From Streptomyces sp. CA-210063 (lineage in GTDB: Bacteria; Actinomycetota; Actinomycetes; Streptomycetales; Streptomycetaceae), in NCBI RefSeq assembly GCF_024612015.1, contig NZ_CP102512.1, positions 1,612,001 to 1,676,000 on the forward strand: a DNA stretch of 64,000 nucleotides, written 5' to 3'. Shown here in pieces: positions 26,233 through 36,157 of the stretch. Every line of letters starts with the position of its first letter. Position 1 is the stretch's first letter. Below the pieces are notes generated by a model. That model had not been told where the DNA came from and did not search any database. It saw nothing but the letters and a program-made list of their open reading frames with translations. Made by a program: the position numbers and the translations under genes.

Positions 26233-29200
26233 TCACGCGGGGCGCGCGACCAGTTCCACCTGAAGGAGCTGCACCTGCGGCGCGCCGTCGGCGGCGAGCA
26301 GGGCGACGTCGCAGCGCGCGGTGTCGCCCCGCACGCGGCCGGCCCGCACGGCGCACGTCGTGGGGACGGTCAGCGCCCCTGTACGCGGGAGGCGCGCGGT
26401 ACCGACGGACATCGGCAGGCACGCCCGGCCCAGGGCGCGCTCGGCCCACAGCAGGGCGAGTTGGAGGGCCCCGTCGAGCGCCCCGGGGTCCACGTGCCAG
26501 GCGTCGTCGGCCCAGCCCAGTTCCTCGGCTCCGACGACCTCCGCCGCCGCTCCGTCGGGGCCGAGCCCGTGGACCGTGCGCAGTGCACGGAAGCCGGGGC
26601 CGTGGAAGAGGGCCGGTGAGTCGTACACGTCGTACACGTCGTCCGCACCGGGCACGTCGGCACCTGGGTACGACGGCAGGCCGTGTCCCGTGGGCCAGGG
26701 ACCGGTGTCCGTCGCGTCGAGCGCCGCGAGGGTGGCACGGTAGTGGAGGACGGCAGCGCCATCGCCATCGGCACGCAACTGCACCTCGACGGGACCGCCC
26801 GGGAAGGACGAGGGCTGTGACGTGACCGTGAGAACGCTCCGGTGGTCCCGCCGCCGCACATCGCACTCGATTCCGCGCAGGACACGCAGGTCCCGCAGCA
26901 CGACCTCGGCAGTGTCGCCCTGCCACGAACGGACCGCGCGGGCGAACCAGTCGAGCACGACGGCCATCGGCACGACGGGGGCTTCGCCCGGCACATGATC
27001 GGCCAGATGACCGTGCGTGTCCGGCCGGATCAGCAACTCGGCGGCGCGGGCCGCGCCGGGACCGGTCCACCGACCGTGACTCGTCGGCCCACCGAACCCC
27101 ATCGGCCCACCTGGGCCGTCCGCGGTCACGACCACGCGCGGTGTCGGTGTCAACGGGCCCGTCAGTTCGGTGGTGAACACCTGGGCGCCCGCCTCGGGAT
27201 GGATCAGCCCGACTCCGGACCGGGCGAAGTGCGCGGCCAGCCCGGCGTCCACCATGCCGCCGTCCCAGGGCCCCCAGGCGATGCTCCGCACGAGGCAGCC
27301 CCGGCGGCGGTGCTGTTCGACGCAGGCCACCTGGTCCATGACCTCGTTGGCCATCGCGTAGTCGGCCTGCCCGGTGTTGCCGAACCGGGCGGCGACCGAC
27401 GAGAACAGGACGATCGTCTCCAGCGGGTCGTCGGCCGTGGCGTCGAGCAACGCGCGCAGGCCGGCGACCTTCGTACCGAAGACCAGGTCGAACTGCTCCT
27501 CGGTCTTCTCCGCGATGCGCTGGTCCGCGAGAACGCCCGCACCGTGCACGATCCCGGTGACGGGCCGCCCCCATTCGCTCCGTACGCGGTCCAGCGCCCG
27601 GCTCAGTTCACCGGCGTCGCGTACGTCCGCCGTGACGTACCGGGCATCGCTGCCGGCCTGTCGCAGCGCCTCCAACGTCGCCCGGATCTCGCGTACGGCG
27701 AGGATGTGGCGTGCCCGCGCCGCGAGCGCCGCCGGAGTGGCGTCGGCGTGTTCGGCGGGGCGTCGCGCGAGGTGTTCCGCGGCGAGAGCCCGGACGAGGG
27801 CCGCCTCGTCGGTCATGGGCCGCAGACCGGCCGGTTCGTCGTCCAGGCGGGTACGGCCGACCAGGACGAGCCCTGGCCGGTGGGCGCGAGCCAGTTCGCG
27901 CAGCGCCGCCGCTGTGACCCCCCGGCCCCCACCGGTGACGACGAGCAGCGACTCGGGCCCGAGTTCTCGCGTCTGTTCGGGGTCGAGGGCCGATCGGACG
28001 GAGGATCGCGGGGTGAGGTGCGGGACGAGCCTCGTGCCGTCCGCGCGCAGTCCCACATCGAGAGCGGTTCCTCCGTTGAGGATCTCGCGCACGATCACCT
28101 CAGCCACTTCCCGCGCGGTACGGGCACCCCACTCGCAGTCGATGGCCCGCACGGTCGCGCGTGGCCATTCCCGCGCGGCCGTCCTGGCCAGCGCGGCCAG
28201 GCCGCCGGCCCAGGCACGTTCCCCGTGGCGGCCGCTCAGCCCGAAGTCACCGCCGCTGTCCTGGACGACCACCAGGAGCCCGCCCTCCGCTTCGAGCACC
28301 GGGGCCAGCCCGCCACAGACCCGCAGCGCCTCACGCTGCAGGGCCGTCGCGTTCTCCCACGTGGCGGCTTGCGCGAGCCCACCGAGCAGCACCACAGCGC
28401 GAGCATCGGCGGGTACCTCGTCGACGGCGACGGCGTCCACGCCGCCCGCCCTCAGCCCGTCGGCGACCAGTCGCGCGGTTCCCCGACCGTCGTCGGTGAC
28501 CACCAGCCGCGAACCGTACAACCCCGCCGGCGCCAGACCTACCGGATCCTCCGGTACGGCTTCGACGATGTGGCACCGCGGCCGCGACGGCTCGGGCGGC
28601 CCGGACAGCTCGGAGGGGGCAACCGTCTCGGAGGGTGCGGGCAGCCCTGACAGCCCGGACAGACCATCCTCGTCCACGACCGCCACTCCGCCGGTGCCAC
28701 CCGCCAGCCTTCCGGACAGGTCCCCGCCCGCGCCGGGCACCACGTGTGCGGACGGACCGGCCGGAGGCGACGTGTGCCGCCGCAGCACCTCCGCCACGTC
28801 ACCGAGTGTCCGTGCGGTGCTCAGTTCGGAGATCTCATCACTCGGGAGATTCCCGACCCGCTCCATCAGAGCGCCCAGGATTTCCACGCGCTTGATGGAG
28901 TCGATACCCAGCTCGGCGGCCATGTCCATGCTCATCTTCAGCATCTCGGCGGGGAAGCCCGTTCTGTCGGCCACCACCGACCGCAGCAACTCCTCCACGT
29001 CCACCTCGTGGCGCTCCCTCTCCACTGCTGGGGGTGGCATCGTCACGACGGCCGGCGATGCCGACAGGCGGGGATCGTTCTCGGGCGGCAGCTCAGGTGG
29101 TTCGGCCATGGTCGACGGGGAACCGGTCGGCAAGGGCACGGCCGGTACGGCGAGTTCCCGCGAGCCGGTCGAGGCACCGGCGTCGATGCCGCATGCGCCG

Positions 29201-32200
29201 AGCACCGCCGCGAACGACGTCTCGGCCACGCGCAGGAACGCGAGATGGCTCTCCGTGAACGCACGCTGATACGCCGCGTGCGCCTCCGCGGTCTGGGCCT
29301 GCGCCTGCTCGATGACCCGCAGCCAGTCCGGCGGCGGAGACAAGACCGAGGACAGGGCATCGGAGTCCGGGGACATCGGCGCCGGCACGTACGGCGCGAC
29401 CCGTGGCTGCGTGGGGAACACGGGGACGGGCACCGTGGCAGGCGCCGGGGCCATGTGCTCCGGAGCCGGTTGGTCCGGAGCACATGGCCCCGGCGCCACG
29501 CCGGGCTCCGGATTGGCCGGGGGCAGCTGGGGCGCGCCTCCGGGAGGAGGATAGGGGCGCCCGGAGTTGACCCCACTGATGTTCACGGTCATCCGCGTCT
29601 CCTCGTTCCTCCCGGCCGCGGTCTCGGGCCGGGGCGGTGCGTACTCGGTCCACAGGGCCTCGTGGTCAAGGTCGATCCCCCGGACGGCGAGCCGGGCCAT
29701 GGCCTCCTGAAGACTCGTCACGCCGTGTGCGCCCTTGCGGTCCAGCGGCACGGCTAGGTGCTCACGACCGGCGAGGATGTCGTCCACCAGTCCCGACAGG
29801 ACCGCGCCGGGGCCTACTTCCACAAAGGTCCGGACGCCGTCGGCGTACATCGACTCGATCACCGCGGTGAAATCGACGGGTGTGACGATGTGTTCGGCGA
29901 TGTGCCCGCGGATCTCGTCCGGTGCCGTGGGCCAGGCGCCGCCTTCGGCGTTCCCGTGGACGGTGAGCGTCGGCTCGCCGATGTCGACGCTGTCGGCCAG
30001 TACGGCCATGCGCTGGACGGCGTCCGCGACGAGCGGGGTGTGGAACGCGGTGCTCGTCTCCAGCGGAACGGCCGCGGTGCCCGCGTCGGCCAGCCGCGTC
30101 CGCAGGGCTTCGACGGCCTCGACGGTTCCTCCGACGACGGTCTGCCGGGGAGAGTTGCGATTGGCCGTCCACAGCTCGGGGTGGCCCACGCCGTTGATCG
30201 CGTCGGTCACCTCCTCGGGCCCGGCGGCGACGGCGAGCATGGCGCCCCCCGCGCTGGCCGCGTCCCTCATGGCCTCGCCGCGCACCCGCGCCACGTGCAG
30301 GAGCGTGGGGGCATCGAGGACTCCCGCCGCGTGCAGGGCGACGAGTTCGCCGAAGCTGTGGCCCGCCACACGGTCGGGGCGCAGCCCGAGGGCACGGAGC
30401 ACCTCCAGCGACGCCACGCTGTGGACGGCGATCGCGGGCTGTGCCCACTCGGTGGCGCGCAGGAGGGACCGTTGGGCGTCCCGCTCGGTGTCGGTGACGG
30501 CCGGAGCGGGGAACACCACCCGGTGCAGTGGCAGGCCTTCCCACTCCCGCGCCCCCAGCTCGTCCCAGGCGGAGCGGGCGACAGCCGCCTCCATGGCCAG
30601 GTCGGCCCCCATGCCGACGTACTGGCTGCCCTGGCCGGGGAAGAGAAAGGCGACTTGGCCGGGAGCCGGTGCGCCGAGGGCGAGATGGACGCCCTCAGGC
30701 GCGGAGTGCGCGGGCGCGCACGACGCCGACGCCGACGCCGATGCCGATGCCGACCTGAGCGTTTCGGCCGACCGCGCGAGCTTGGCCGCCAGGTCCGCCT
30801 CGTCGGTCGCGACCACGGCGAGCCGGGCGGGGGCGCTCGCCCGGTACGCGCGCTGACTGATCCGAGCCGTCTCGGCCAAGGGCCGCCCCTGGCCGTATTC
30901 GGCACAGAGCGCCGCCAGTTCGCGTGGGGAGTCCGCCGCCAGCAGGACGAGTTCGGTCGGCGCGGTGCGGCAGCGCCACGCGGGAGCGCCGCCTGCTCCG
31001 GTCTCCGACGCCGCCACGTATTCCTCCACCGTCACATGGAAGTTGCTGCCGCCGAATCCGAAACTGGAGACCGCCGCTCGTCGGGGATGGTCGTTGCCGC
31101 GCACCCATGGCCTGGTGCGGGTGTTGAGGTAGAAGCAGCTGTCGGGGAGGTCGAGGTCGGGGTTGGGCCGCTCGGCCTTGATGGTGGGAGGGAGCACCTT
31201 GTGGTGCAGCGCGAGGACGGCCTTGAGCAGCCCCACGGCTCCGGCGGTGCACTTGGTGTGGCCCAGTTGCGACTTGACCGAGCCCAGGGCGCACCATTGC
31301 CGGTCGGGGCGCCCTGTTTCGGTGAAGACCGTGTTGAGGGCGGTGAATTCCGCGAGGTCGCCGACGCGGGTTCCGGTGCCGTGCGCCTCGACGAGTTCCA
31401 CGGTGTCGGGGCCGTAGCGGGACGCGTCGTAGGTCCGGCGCAGCGCCTTGGCCTGTCCCTGGGCCAACGGGGTGTAGACAGCGGTGCCGTGGCCGTCCGA
31501 GGAGGACCCCAGCCCGCGGATCACGGCGTAGACGCGGTTGCCGTCCCGTTCGGCGTCGGCCAGCCGTTTCAGGGCGAACATCGCGAGTCCTTCGCCGAGC
31601 ATCGTTCCGTCGGCGTTCTCGGCGAAGGGGCGGCAGTCCCCCGTCGGGGACAGGGCCGGGGTCTTGCTGAAGAACAGGTACATGCCGGGATCGGTGAGGG
31701 TGTCGACTCCGCCGGTGAGCACCATGTCCGCCCGGCCGAGCGTCAGTTCGCCGAGTGCCACGGAGAGCGCGGCCAGCGAACTGGCGCAGGCCGCGTCGAC
31801 GGTGTGGTTCGAGCCCCGGAAGTCGAACTTGTTGGCGATCCGGCCCGCGACCACGTTGGCCAGGGCGCCGGGGAAGGTGTCCTCCTGCGCCGGCACATAG
31901 TGCTCGGCGATCCGGTCGCACAGTTCCGTCACCCGGCTCTCGGGCAGACCGGCCTCGCGCATGGCCTTGCGCCACACGGGGCGTTGGAGCCTGGAGACGG
32001 AGTAGCTCACCTGTTCAAGGGTCGTCGTGCCCAGAACGACGCTGACCCGGTCGCGATCGGTCCCGGCGAGGTGCTCCGGTCCGAGGTCGTCGAGGACCGA
32101 CCGGGCCACGAGGAGGGCCAGCAGCTGGCTGGTGTCGGTGGCCGGGATGGCCTTCGGCGGCATCCCGAACTCCAGCGGGTCGAAGGCGACCTGGGGCAGG

Positions 32201-32445
32201 AAGGCGCCCCGTCGGGCATAGGTCTTGTCCACGGCGGACGGATCGGGATCGTAGTGGTCCTCCACCAGCCAGTGCGTCGGAGGAATGTCGCTCATGTGGT
32301 CGCGCCCCTCCAGCACACCGCGCCAGAAGTCCGTGACGCCGGTGGCGCCGGGCAGGAGGGCTCCGACCCCGACCACGGCGACGGGGACATGGCCCCCGGT
32401 GGCGTCCGTGGGCGCGGGGCGCGGCGGCTTCGGATGCGTGGGCAT
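26233..32445 (-). CDS. PfaA-like synthase: KS-AT-ACP-KR-DH-like
   Basis: A 2070 aa protein. Ketosynthase (~20-470) has Cys-220 in DAACASS, EAHGTGT and QLGHTK. Acyltransferase (~600-900) has Ser-697 in GHSFGE and His in AFHTP. After a Pro-rich linker and a helical segment (~1090-1150) comes a single acyl carrier domain with the phosphopantetheine Ser-1183 in GIDSIKRVEIL. A PfaA-type ketoreductase (~1500-1760) has VTGGGRG and Tyr-1696 in QADYAMANE. The C-terminus (~1780-2070) resembles a PKS dehydratase/product-template hot-dog (THGHLADHV). Canonical PfaA carries 4-9 tandem ACPs; here only one is seen. The pfaC-like gene follows 56 bp downstream. Confidence 0.9.
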   Translation of the reverse strand: MPTHPKPPRPAPTDATGGHVPVAVVGVGALLPGATGVTDFWRGVLEGRDHMSDIPPTHWLVEDHYDPDPSAVDKTYARRGAFLPQVAFDPLEFGMPPKAIPATDTSQLLALLVARSVLDDLGPEHLAGTDRDRVSVVLGTTTLEQVSYSVSRLQRPVWRKAMREAGLPESRVTELCDRIAEHYVPAQEDTFPGALANVVAGRIANKFDFRGSNHTVDAACASSLAALSVALGELTLGRADMVLTGGVDTLTDPGMYLFFSKTPALSPTGDCRPFAENADGTMLGEGLAMFALKRLADAERDGNRVYAVIRGLGSSSDGHGTAVYTPLAQGQAKALRRTYDASRYGPDTVELVEAHGTGTRVGDLAEFTALNTVFTETGRPDRQWCALGSVKSQLGHTKCTAGAVGLLKAVLALHHKVLPPTIKAERPNPDLDLPDSCFYLNTRTRPWVRGNDHPRRAAVSSFGFGGSNFHVTVEEYVAASETGAGGAPAWRCRTAPTELVLLAADSPRELAALCAEYGQGRPLAETARISQRAYRASAPARLAVVATDEADLAAKLARSAETLRSASASASASASCAPAHSAPEGVHLALGAPAPGQVAFLFPGQGSQYVGMGADLAMEAAVARSAWDELGAREWEGLPLHRVVFPAPAVTDTERDAQRSLLRATEWAQPAIAVHSVASLEVLRALGLRPDRVAGHSFGELVALHAAGVLDAPTLLHVARVRGEAMRDAASAGGAMLAVAAGPEEVTDAINGVGHPELWTANRNSPRQTVVGGTVEAVEALRTRLADAGTAAVPLETSTAFHTPLVADAVQRMAVLADSVDIGEPTLTVHGNAEGGAWPTAPDEIRGHIAEHIVTPVDFTAVIESMYADGVRTFVEVGPGAVLSGLVDDILAGREHLAVPLDRKGAHGVTSLQEAMARLAVRGIDLDHEALWTEYAPPRPETAAGRNEETRMTVNISGVNSGRPYPPPGGAPQLPPANPEPGVAPGPCAPDQPAPEHMAPAPATVPVPVFPTQPRVAPYVPAPMSPDSDALSSVLSPPPDWLRVIEQAQAQTAEAHAAYQRAFTESHLAFLRVAETSFAAVLGACGIDAGASTGSRELAVPAVPLPTGSPSTMAEPPELPPENDPRLSASPAVVTMPPPAVERERHEVDVEELLRSVVADRTGFPAEMLKMSMDMAAELGIDSIKRVEILGALMERVGNLPSDEISELSTARTLGDVAEVLRRHTSPPAGPSAHVVPGAGGDLSGRLAGGTGGVAVVDEDGLSGLSGLPAPSETVAPSELSGPPEPSRPRCHIVEAVPEDPVGLAPAGLYGSRLVVTDDGRGTARLVADGLRAGGVDAVAVDEVPADARAVVLLGGLAQAATWENATALQREALRVCGGLAPVLEAEGGLLVVVQDSGGDFGLSGRHGERAWAGGLAALARTAAREWPRATVRAIDCEWGARTAREVAEVIVREILNGGTALDVGLRADGTRLVPHLTPRSSVRSALDPEQTRELGPESLLVVTGGGRGVTAAALRELARAHRPGLVLVGRTRLDDEPAGLRPMTDEAALVRALAAEHLARRPAEHADATPAALAARARHILAVREIRATLEALRQAGSDARYVTADVRDAGELSRALDRVRSEWGRPVTGIVHGAGVLADQRIAEKTEEQFDLVFGTKVAGLRALLDATADDPLETIVLFSSVAARFGNTGQADYAMANEVMDQVACVEQHRRRGCLVRSIAWGPWDGGMVDAGLAAHFARSGVGLIHPEAGAQVFTTELTGPLTPTPRVVVTADGPGGPMGFGGPTSHGRWTGPGAARAAELLIRPDTHGHLADHVPGEAPVVPMAVVLDWFARAVRSWQGDTAEVVLRDLRVLRGIECDVRRRDHRSVLTVTSQPSSFPGGPVEVQLRADGDGAAVLHYRATLAALDATDTGPWPTGHGLPSYPGADVPGADDVYDVYDSPALFHGPGFRALRTVHGLGPDGAAAEVVGAEELGWADDAWHVDPGALDGALQLALLWAERALGRACLPMSVGTARLPRTGALTVPTTCAVRAGRVRGDTARCDVALLAADGAPQVQLLQVELVARPA

Positions 32446-32485
32446 GGGGCGCGGAACTCCTCGGGGACGACGCCGGCCGTATGGG

Positions 32486-34123
32486 TCAGCTGAGGTGTCG
32501 GGGGGTGAAGGTGAAGGCGGCGGCGGGGACGGCGACTCCGTAGGAGCGCAGCTGCTGGGCCCGGGTCACCACCGCCGCGCCCTCCAGGAGATTGAGGGCG
32601 ACCTGGACGACGGTGCACTGAGCGCGCTCGGCTAGGAAGCTGCCCCGCACCCAGTTGTTGAAGGCTCCCATCACCGGCCCGCACCAGATCTGGTAGTCCG
32701 CGCGCCGGTCGGTTTCCCCGTTGATCGCCCAGGCACTGGAGCGGCCGAGATACCAGCGGAACACCAGCGCCATACGGTGCTTGGGATCGGTGTCGGCCCG
32801 GATGAGCTGTCCGGGGTCGCGCTCGGCCCAGAACTTCTCGGTCCAGGCCCACACCCGCGTCATGGGAGCACGGAAGACCTCTTGCTCGAGCCAAGCGGAG
32901 GTGCCGGCGTCGAGCGCCTCCAGCGACGGAACCGCACGATAGATCTCGTACAGGCGGCTCGCGCGTGAGGCGAACAGTGTGCCGCGGCGCAGCACTTGCA
33001 GTCGTACGCCCATCTCGAACATGTCGGCGGCCGGAGCCATCGTCACGTCGGCGATGTCGGCGGTGGCCAGCATGTTCTTGGCGTCGTCCGAGGTGCCCGC
33101 CTCGACGGTGATCTGGTTGACCGTACCGGTGACGACGTACGCCGCGCCCGCTCCGAAGGCGGCGGCGAGCGCCTGCGGCGTGCCCAGCCCGCCCGCGGCA
33201 CCGATCCTGATGGGGCGCGCGTAGCCGTGACGTCGGGTGAGGTGGTCGCGCAGGGCCAGGATGACGGGCAGCAGCGCGCCCAGTGGGCGGTTGTCCGTGT
33301 GGCCACCGCTGTCGGACTCCACGGTGACGTCATCGGCCATCGGTACCTGGCCGGCCAACGCCGCCTCTTCGGCGGTGAGTTGCCTTCGGTCGACCAGAAC
33401 ACGCAGCAGGTGCGGCGGAGCCGGAGACATGAAGCGCTCGGCCACTTCCTCCCGGGACACCTTGGCGAACACCCGCCGGGCGCGCAGGATCCGGCCGTCG
33501 GGGGCACGGCGCAGCCCGGCCGCACGGCACCGCACCACCGCCGGCGTCAGATCCATGTACGCCGACGCCGAGACGCATGGCACGCCACGCCGCACGAGGG
33601 ACTCGGCGACCCTCTCCTCCAGCGACGGCTCCGCCGGGGAGTGGATGAGGTTGGCCCCCCAGTTCGGCTGGGCGCCGAGGGCTCGCGCCACCTCGTCCAG
33701 GCGGCGTTCGACCTCCTGATGGGCCAGTCCGCCCGTCCCGAGGAAGCCGAGCATCCGTGCTCGGCCCAGCGCGATCACCATCCGGGGTGTGGCGATACCC
33801 ATGGCCATTTCCCCGGCCACGTAAGGGAAGCGAACACCGTGCTCCTCCCCGAAAGAACGCTCGCCCAGCCATTCCGGATAAATGGGTGGAACAATTCCCT
33901 CGACATGCAGAGCCGGGTCCGCGGCGAGTCCGGTGAAAGCACCACCACCGAGCGCGATGGTCCGCCCTGTCGCCAGGCCGCGACTGAGCACATAAGCCGT
34001 TTCACGAATCCGTGCCACATAATCGGCGACGGTGTCCGGCCCGGCCGCCGGGGGAAGGTGTCCAGGCAACCAGGTCAGCGGACGACGCACCAGGTCAGGG
34101 GTCCGCGATGGGGACAGTGGCAC
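32486..34123 (-). CDS. PfaD-like enoyl reductase (FMN, 2-nitropropane dioxygenase fold)
   Basis: A protein of about 545 aa of the PfaD/omega-3 PUFA synthase enoyl reductase family, with a TIM-barrel FMN fold (GEMAMGIATPRMVIALGRA, NWGANLIHSP, IRIGAAGGLGTPQALAAAFG, AYVVTGTVNQITVEAGTSD) and the family C-terminal domain (WYLGRSSAWAINGE, GPVMGAFNNWVRGS). In PUFA synthases it reduces enoyl-ACP intermediates in trans. GTG 34123 is chosen because GAGGGG lies eight bases upstream; TTG 34126 is possible. It is the first gene of the synthase operon and ends 40 bp before the pfaA-like start. Confidence 0.9.
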   Translation of the reverse strand: MPLSPSRTPDLVRRPLTWLPGHLPPAAGPDTVADYVARIRETAYVLSRGLATGRTIALGGGAFTGLAADPALHVEGIVPPIYPEWLGERSFGEEHGVRFPYVAGEMAMGIATPRMVIALGRARMLGFLGTGGLAHQEVERRLDEVARALGAQPNWGANLIHSPAEPSLEERVAESLVRRGVPCVSASAYMDLTPAVVRCRAAGLRRAPDGRILRARRVFAKVSREEVAERFMSPAPPHLLRVLVDRRQLTAEEAALAGQVPMADDVTVESDSGGHTDNRPLGALLPVILALRDHLTRRHGYARPIRIGAAGGLGTPQALAAAFGAGAAYVVTGTVNQITVEAGTSDDAKNMLATADIADVTMAPAADMFEMGVRLQVLRRGTLFASRASRLYEIYRAVPSLEALDAGTSAWLEQEVFRAPMTRVWAWTEKFWAERDPGQLIRADTDPKHRMALVFRWYLGRSSAWAINGETDRRADYQIWCGPVMGAFNNWVRGSFLAERAQCTVVQVALNLLEGAAVVTRAQQLRSYGVAVPAAAFTFTPRHLS

Positions 34124-34344
34124 CAAAGGATCCCCTCATGAACCGGGAGATTGAGGCAGGAGTCCGACTCCATTCCCGTAAATGCTTTCACACTCACCCT
34201 CACAACGAAAGGCTACATCCGGGCGCACAATTAACCATTAATTCAACTATTCAAATAATCATATTCCCCGAATACGGCAACCCTATACGCACCCGATCGG
34301 TTCGGGCGTACTCTGCGGGGCGGCATGAAAGGGAGGGGGATGCA
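34124..34344. promoter_or_regulatory. Divergent AT-rich promoter region between pfaD-like and exporter genes
   Basis: About 220 bp separate the divergent genes. Positions ~34180-34290 are strikingly AT-rich for this chromosome. They contain a perfect inverted repeat, AATTAA-N3-TTAATT at 34229-34243, followed by further AT tracts. Such islands often hold promoters and regulator sites. No -35/-10 pair could be fixed with confidence. No regulator gene is present in the neighbourhood. Confidence 0.55.
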
Positions 34345-35922
34345 GTGAAGGCCCGAGGATCGGTGACCGGCGGCATGACACCGGCGCGCCGGAGGGTCGC
34401 CATGGGCGCCGTCTGCCTGGGGCTCTACATGCTCGGGATGGACCTGACCGTACTCAACACACTCCTGCCCGACCTGCACCGAGATCTGGATCTGACGGCG
34501 GCCCAGGCCCAGTGGGTGGTGGACGGCTACGCCCTCGCCCTGGGCGGACTTGTACTGTCCACCGGGGGACTCACCGAACGTGTCGGCCGACGGCGCGCCT
34601 ACGTCGGCGGCCTGCTGGTGTGCGCAGCGGCTTCCGCTCTGGGAGCCCTGGCGACCACCTCCCACGGCGTCATCGCCGCACGGGTGGGCATGGGCGTCGG
34701 GGCGGCGCTGTTCATGCCGGCCACGCTCTCCATCGTCAGTGGCCTCTTCCCGGAGCCCGCACTGCGCCGTCAGGCGATCGCCGTGTGGGCGGTGGTGGCC
34801 GGCCTCGGCATGCTCACCGGCCCGGTGGTCGCAGGGCTCCTGGTCTCCCACTTCTCCTGGCATTCCGGTTTCTGGATCAACGTGCCGCTCGCACTGATCA
34901 GCGCGGCCCTGGCCGCGCTCCTCGTGCCGACGACCGGTCCCGCGCGCCGCGGGAGGACCGATGTGCCGGGGGCCGTCCTGTCCGCCGCCGGTCTGACCAC
35001 ACTGGTCTGGGCCCTCATCGAGGCACCGGGACGCGGCTGGACCAGCCTCCCGGTCACCGTCGCCTTCGCCCTCGCCACGGCTCTGCTGGCCACGTTCGCC
35101 GTACGGCAGTGCCGTACCGCTGACCCCATGCTGCCGCCCGCCCTGCTACGCGACCGCCGGGTGAGCGGCGGCGCCGCAGCCGTGGCGCTGGTGTGCTTCG
35201 CCCTGGCGGGCTCGCTGTTCGTCGTCACCCTCTACCTGCAAAGCATCCTCCGATACGACCCGTGGGAGGCCGGGCTCCGTCTGCTGCCCCAGGGCGGCGC
35301 CCTGGTCATCGGGTCGGCGTCGGCCCTGCCGCTGCTCCGCCGGTTCCACGAGAAAGTACCTGTCGTCCTGGGCCTGCTGCTGATCGCCGGAGCCCTGGCG
35401 GTCTGGTCGTCCACCACTTCCGACTCCGGATACCCACGACTGCTCGTGGTCCAGCTCGTCGCCGGCACCGGTGCCGGGCTGGTGGCCACGGCCGGCACCG
35501 AGGCGGTCATGCACGCGGTTTCCCCCTGGCAGGCCGCCCTGGGCTCGGCTGTCAACGACGCCTCTCGCCAAGTCGGTTCGGTCCTGGGCATCGCCGTCCA
35601 GGGCTCGATCCTCGCCACCGTCTATCCCCGGCGCCTGAGGACCCACCTCGACCAACTACCGCAGCCCGTCCCCACGCTCCGCCGGCCCACGCCTTACGAC
35701 CTCCCGGGCACCCTGGACCTCGAAGCCCTCCCCCCAGGAACCCGAGCAGCGGCAGCCACCGCCGTCCGCCACGCCTTCATCGAGGCCATGAACGTCACCG
35801 CTCTGTCCACCACCTGCGTCATCCTCGCCACCACCATCACGGTGGCCTACGCGCTCCCGGGCCCCCTACGCAGACCCGCGCCGGCCTTCCTCCCGACCGC
35901 CGAACAGGAAGGCGTCCGGTAG
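34345..35922 (+). CDS. DHA2-family 14-TM MFS exporter
   Basis: A 525 aa major facilitator of the DHA2 (EmrB/QacA) drug:proton antiporter type. Signatures are MDLTVLNTLLPDL in TM1, WVVDGYALALGGLVL in TM2, the GRRRAYVGG loop, and WRSGFWINVP-like HSGFWINVPLALI in TM5-6, with about 14 hydrophobic helices. GTG 34345 follows GGGAGGGGG by five bases. It is divergently transcribed from the Pfa-like operon and probably exports its product or confers self-resistance; the substrate is unknown. Confidence 0.9.
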   Translation: MKARGSVTGGMTPARRRVAMGAVCLGLYMLGMDLTVLNTLLPDLHRDLDLTAAQAQWVVDGYALALGGLVLSTGGLTERVGRRRAYVGGLLVCAAASALGALATTSHGVIAARVGMGVGAALFMPATLSIVSGLFPEPALRRQAIAVWAVVAGLGMLTGPVVAGLLVSHFSWHSGFWINVPLALISAALAALLVPTTGPARRGRTDVPGAVLSAAGLTTLVWALIEAPGRGWTSLPVTVAFALATALLATFAVRQCRTADPMLPPALLRDRRVSGGAAAVALVCFALAGSLFVVTLYLQSILRYDPWEAGLRLLPQGGALVIGSASALPLLRRFHEKVPVVLGLLLIAGALAVWSSTTSDSGYPRLLVVQLVAGTGAGLVATAGTEAVMHAVSPWQAALGSAVNDASRQVGSVLGIAVQGSILATVYPRRLRTHLDQLPQPVPTLRRPTPYDLPGTLDLEALPPGTRAAAATAVRHAFIEAMNVTALSTTCVILATTITVAYALPGPLRRPAPAFLPTAEQEGVR

Positions 35923-36157
35923 TGCTTCGTCGGCGCTGCCGGCCGACCAGGTCGGCGCAGGGCAGCGGCCATGCCATCCACCCCTGCGCCGATCACCTCA
36001 AGCAATGGCGCGGCCCGGCACTTGATCGTCCCGGTCACCGGCCGTGTTGCCGATCCTTCGTCCCCGGGCAGGCTTCCTGGCCGGGGAGGAGCCCACGGCA
36101 GAGCAGCGGGCCTGCCGTGGGCTGGTGGTCCTGGACGGCGGCGGACCGGTGCCAGGA

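Noticed and set aside
26177..27574. In-frame extension of the pfaC-like gene by 466 codons upstream of ATG 26176
   Set aside because: The extension is Arg/Gly/Ala-rich, has no KS N-terminal features and runs antiphase through the KR-DH end of the pfaA-like gene; the KS begins right at MGCEPIAVVG.
29758..32493. 911-codon open frame on the plus strand opposite the pfaA-like gene
   Set aside because: Composition is typical of antisense shadows in GC-rich coding DNA, with no domain motif and no ribosome site.
35847..36038. Small minus-strand frame between the exporter and nicotinamidase genes
   Set aside because: It overlaps the exporter end, has no recognisable family or ribosome site, and lies in a convergent gap.
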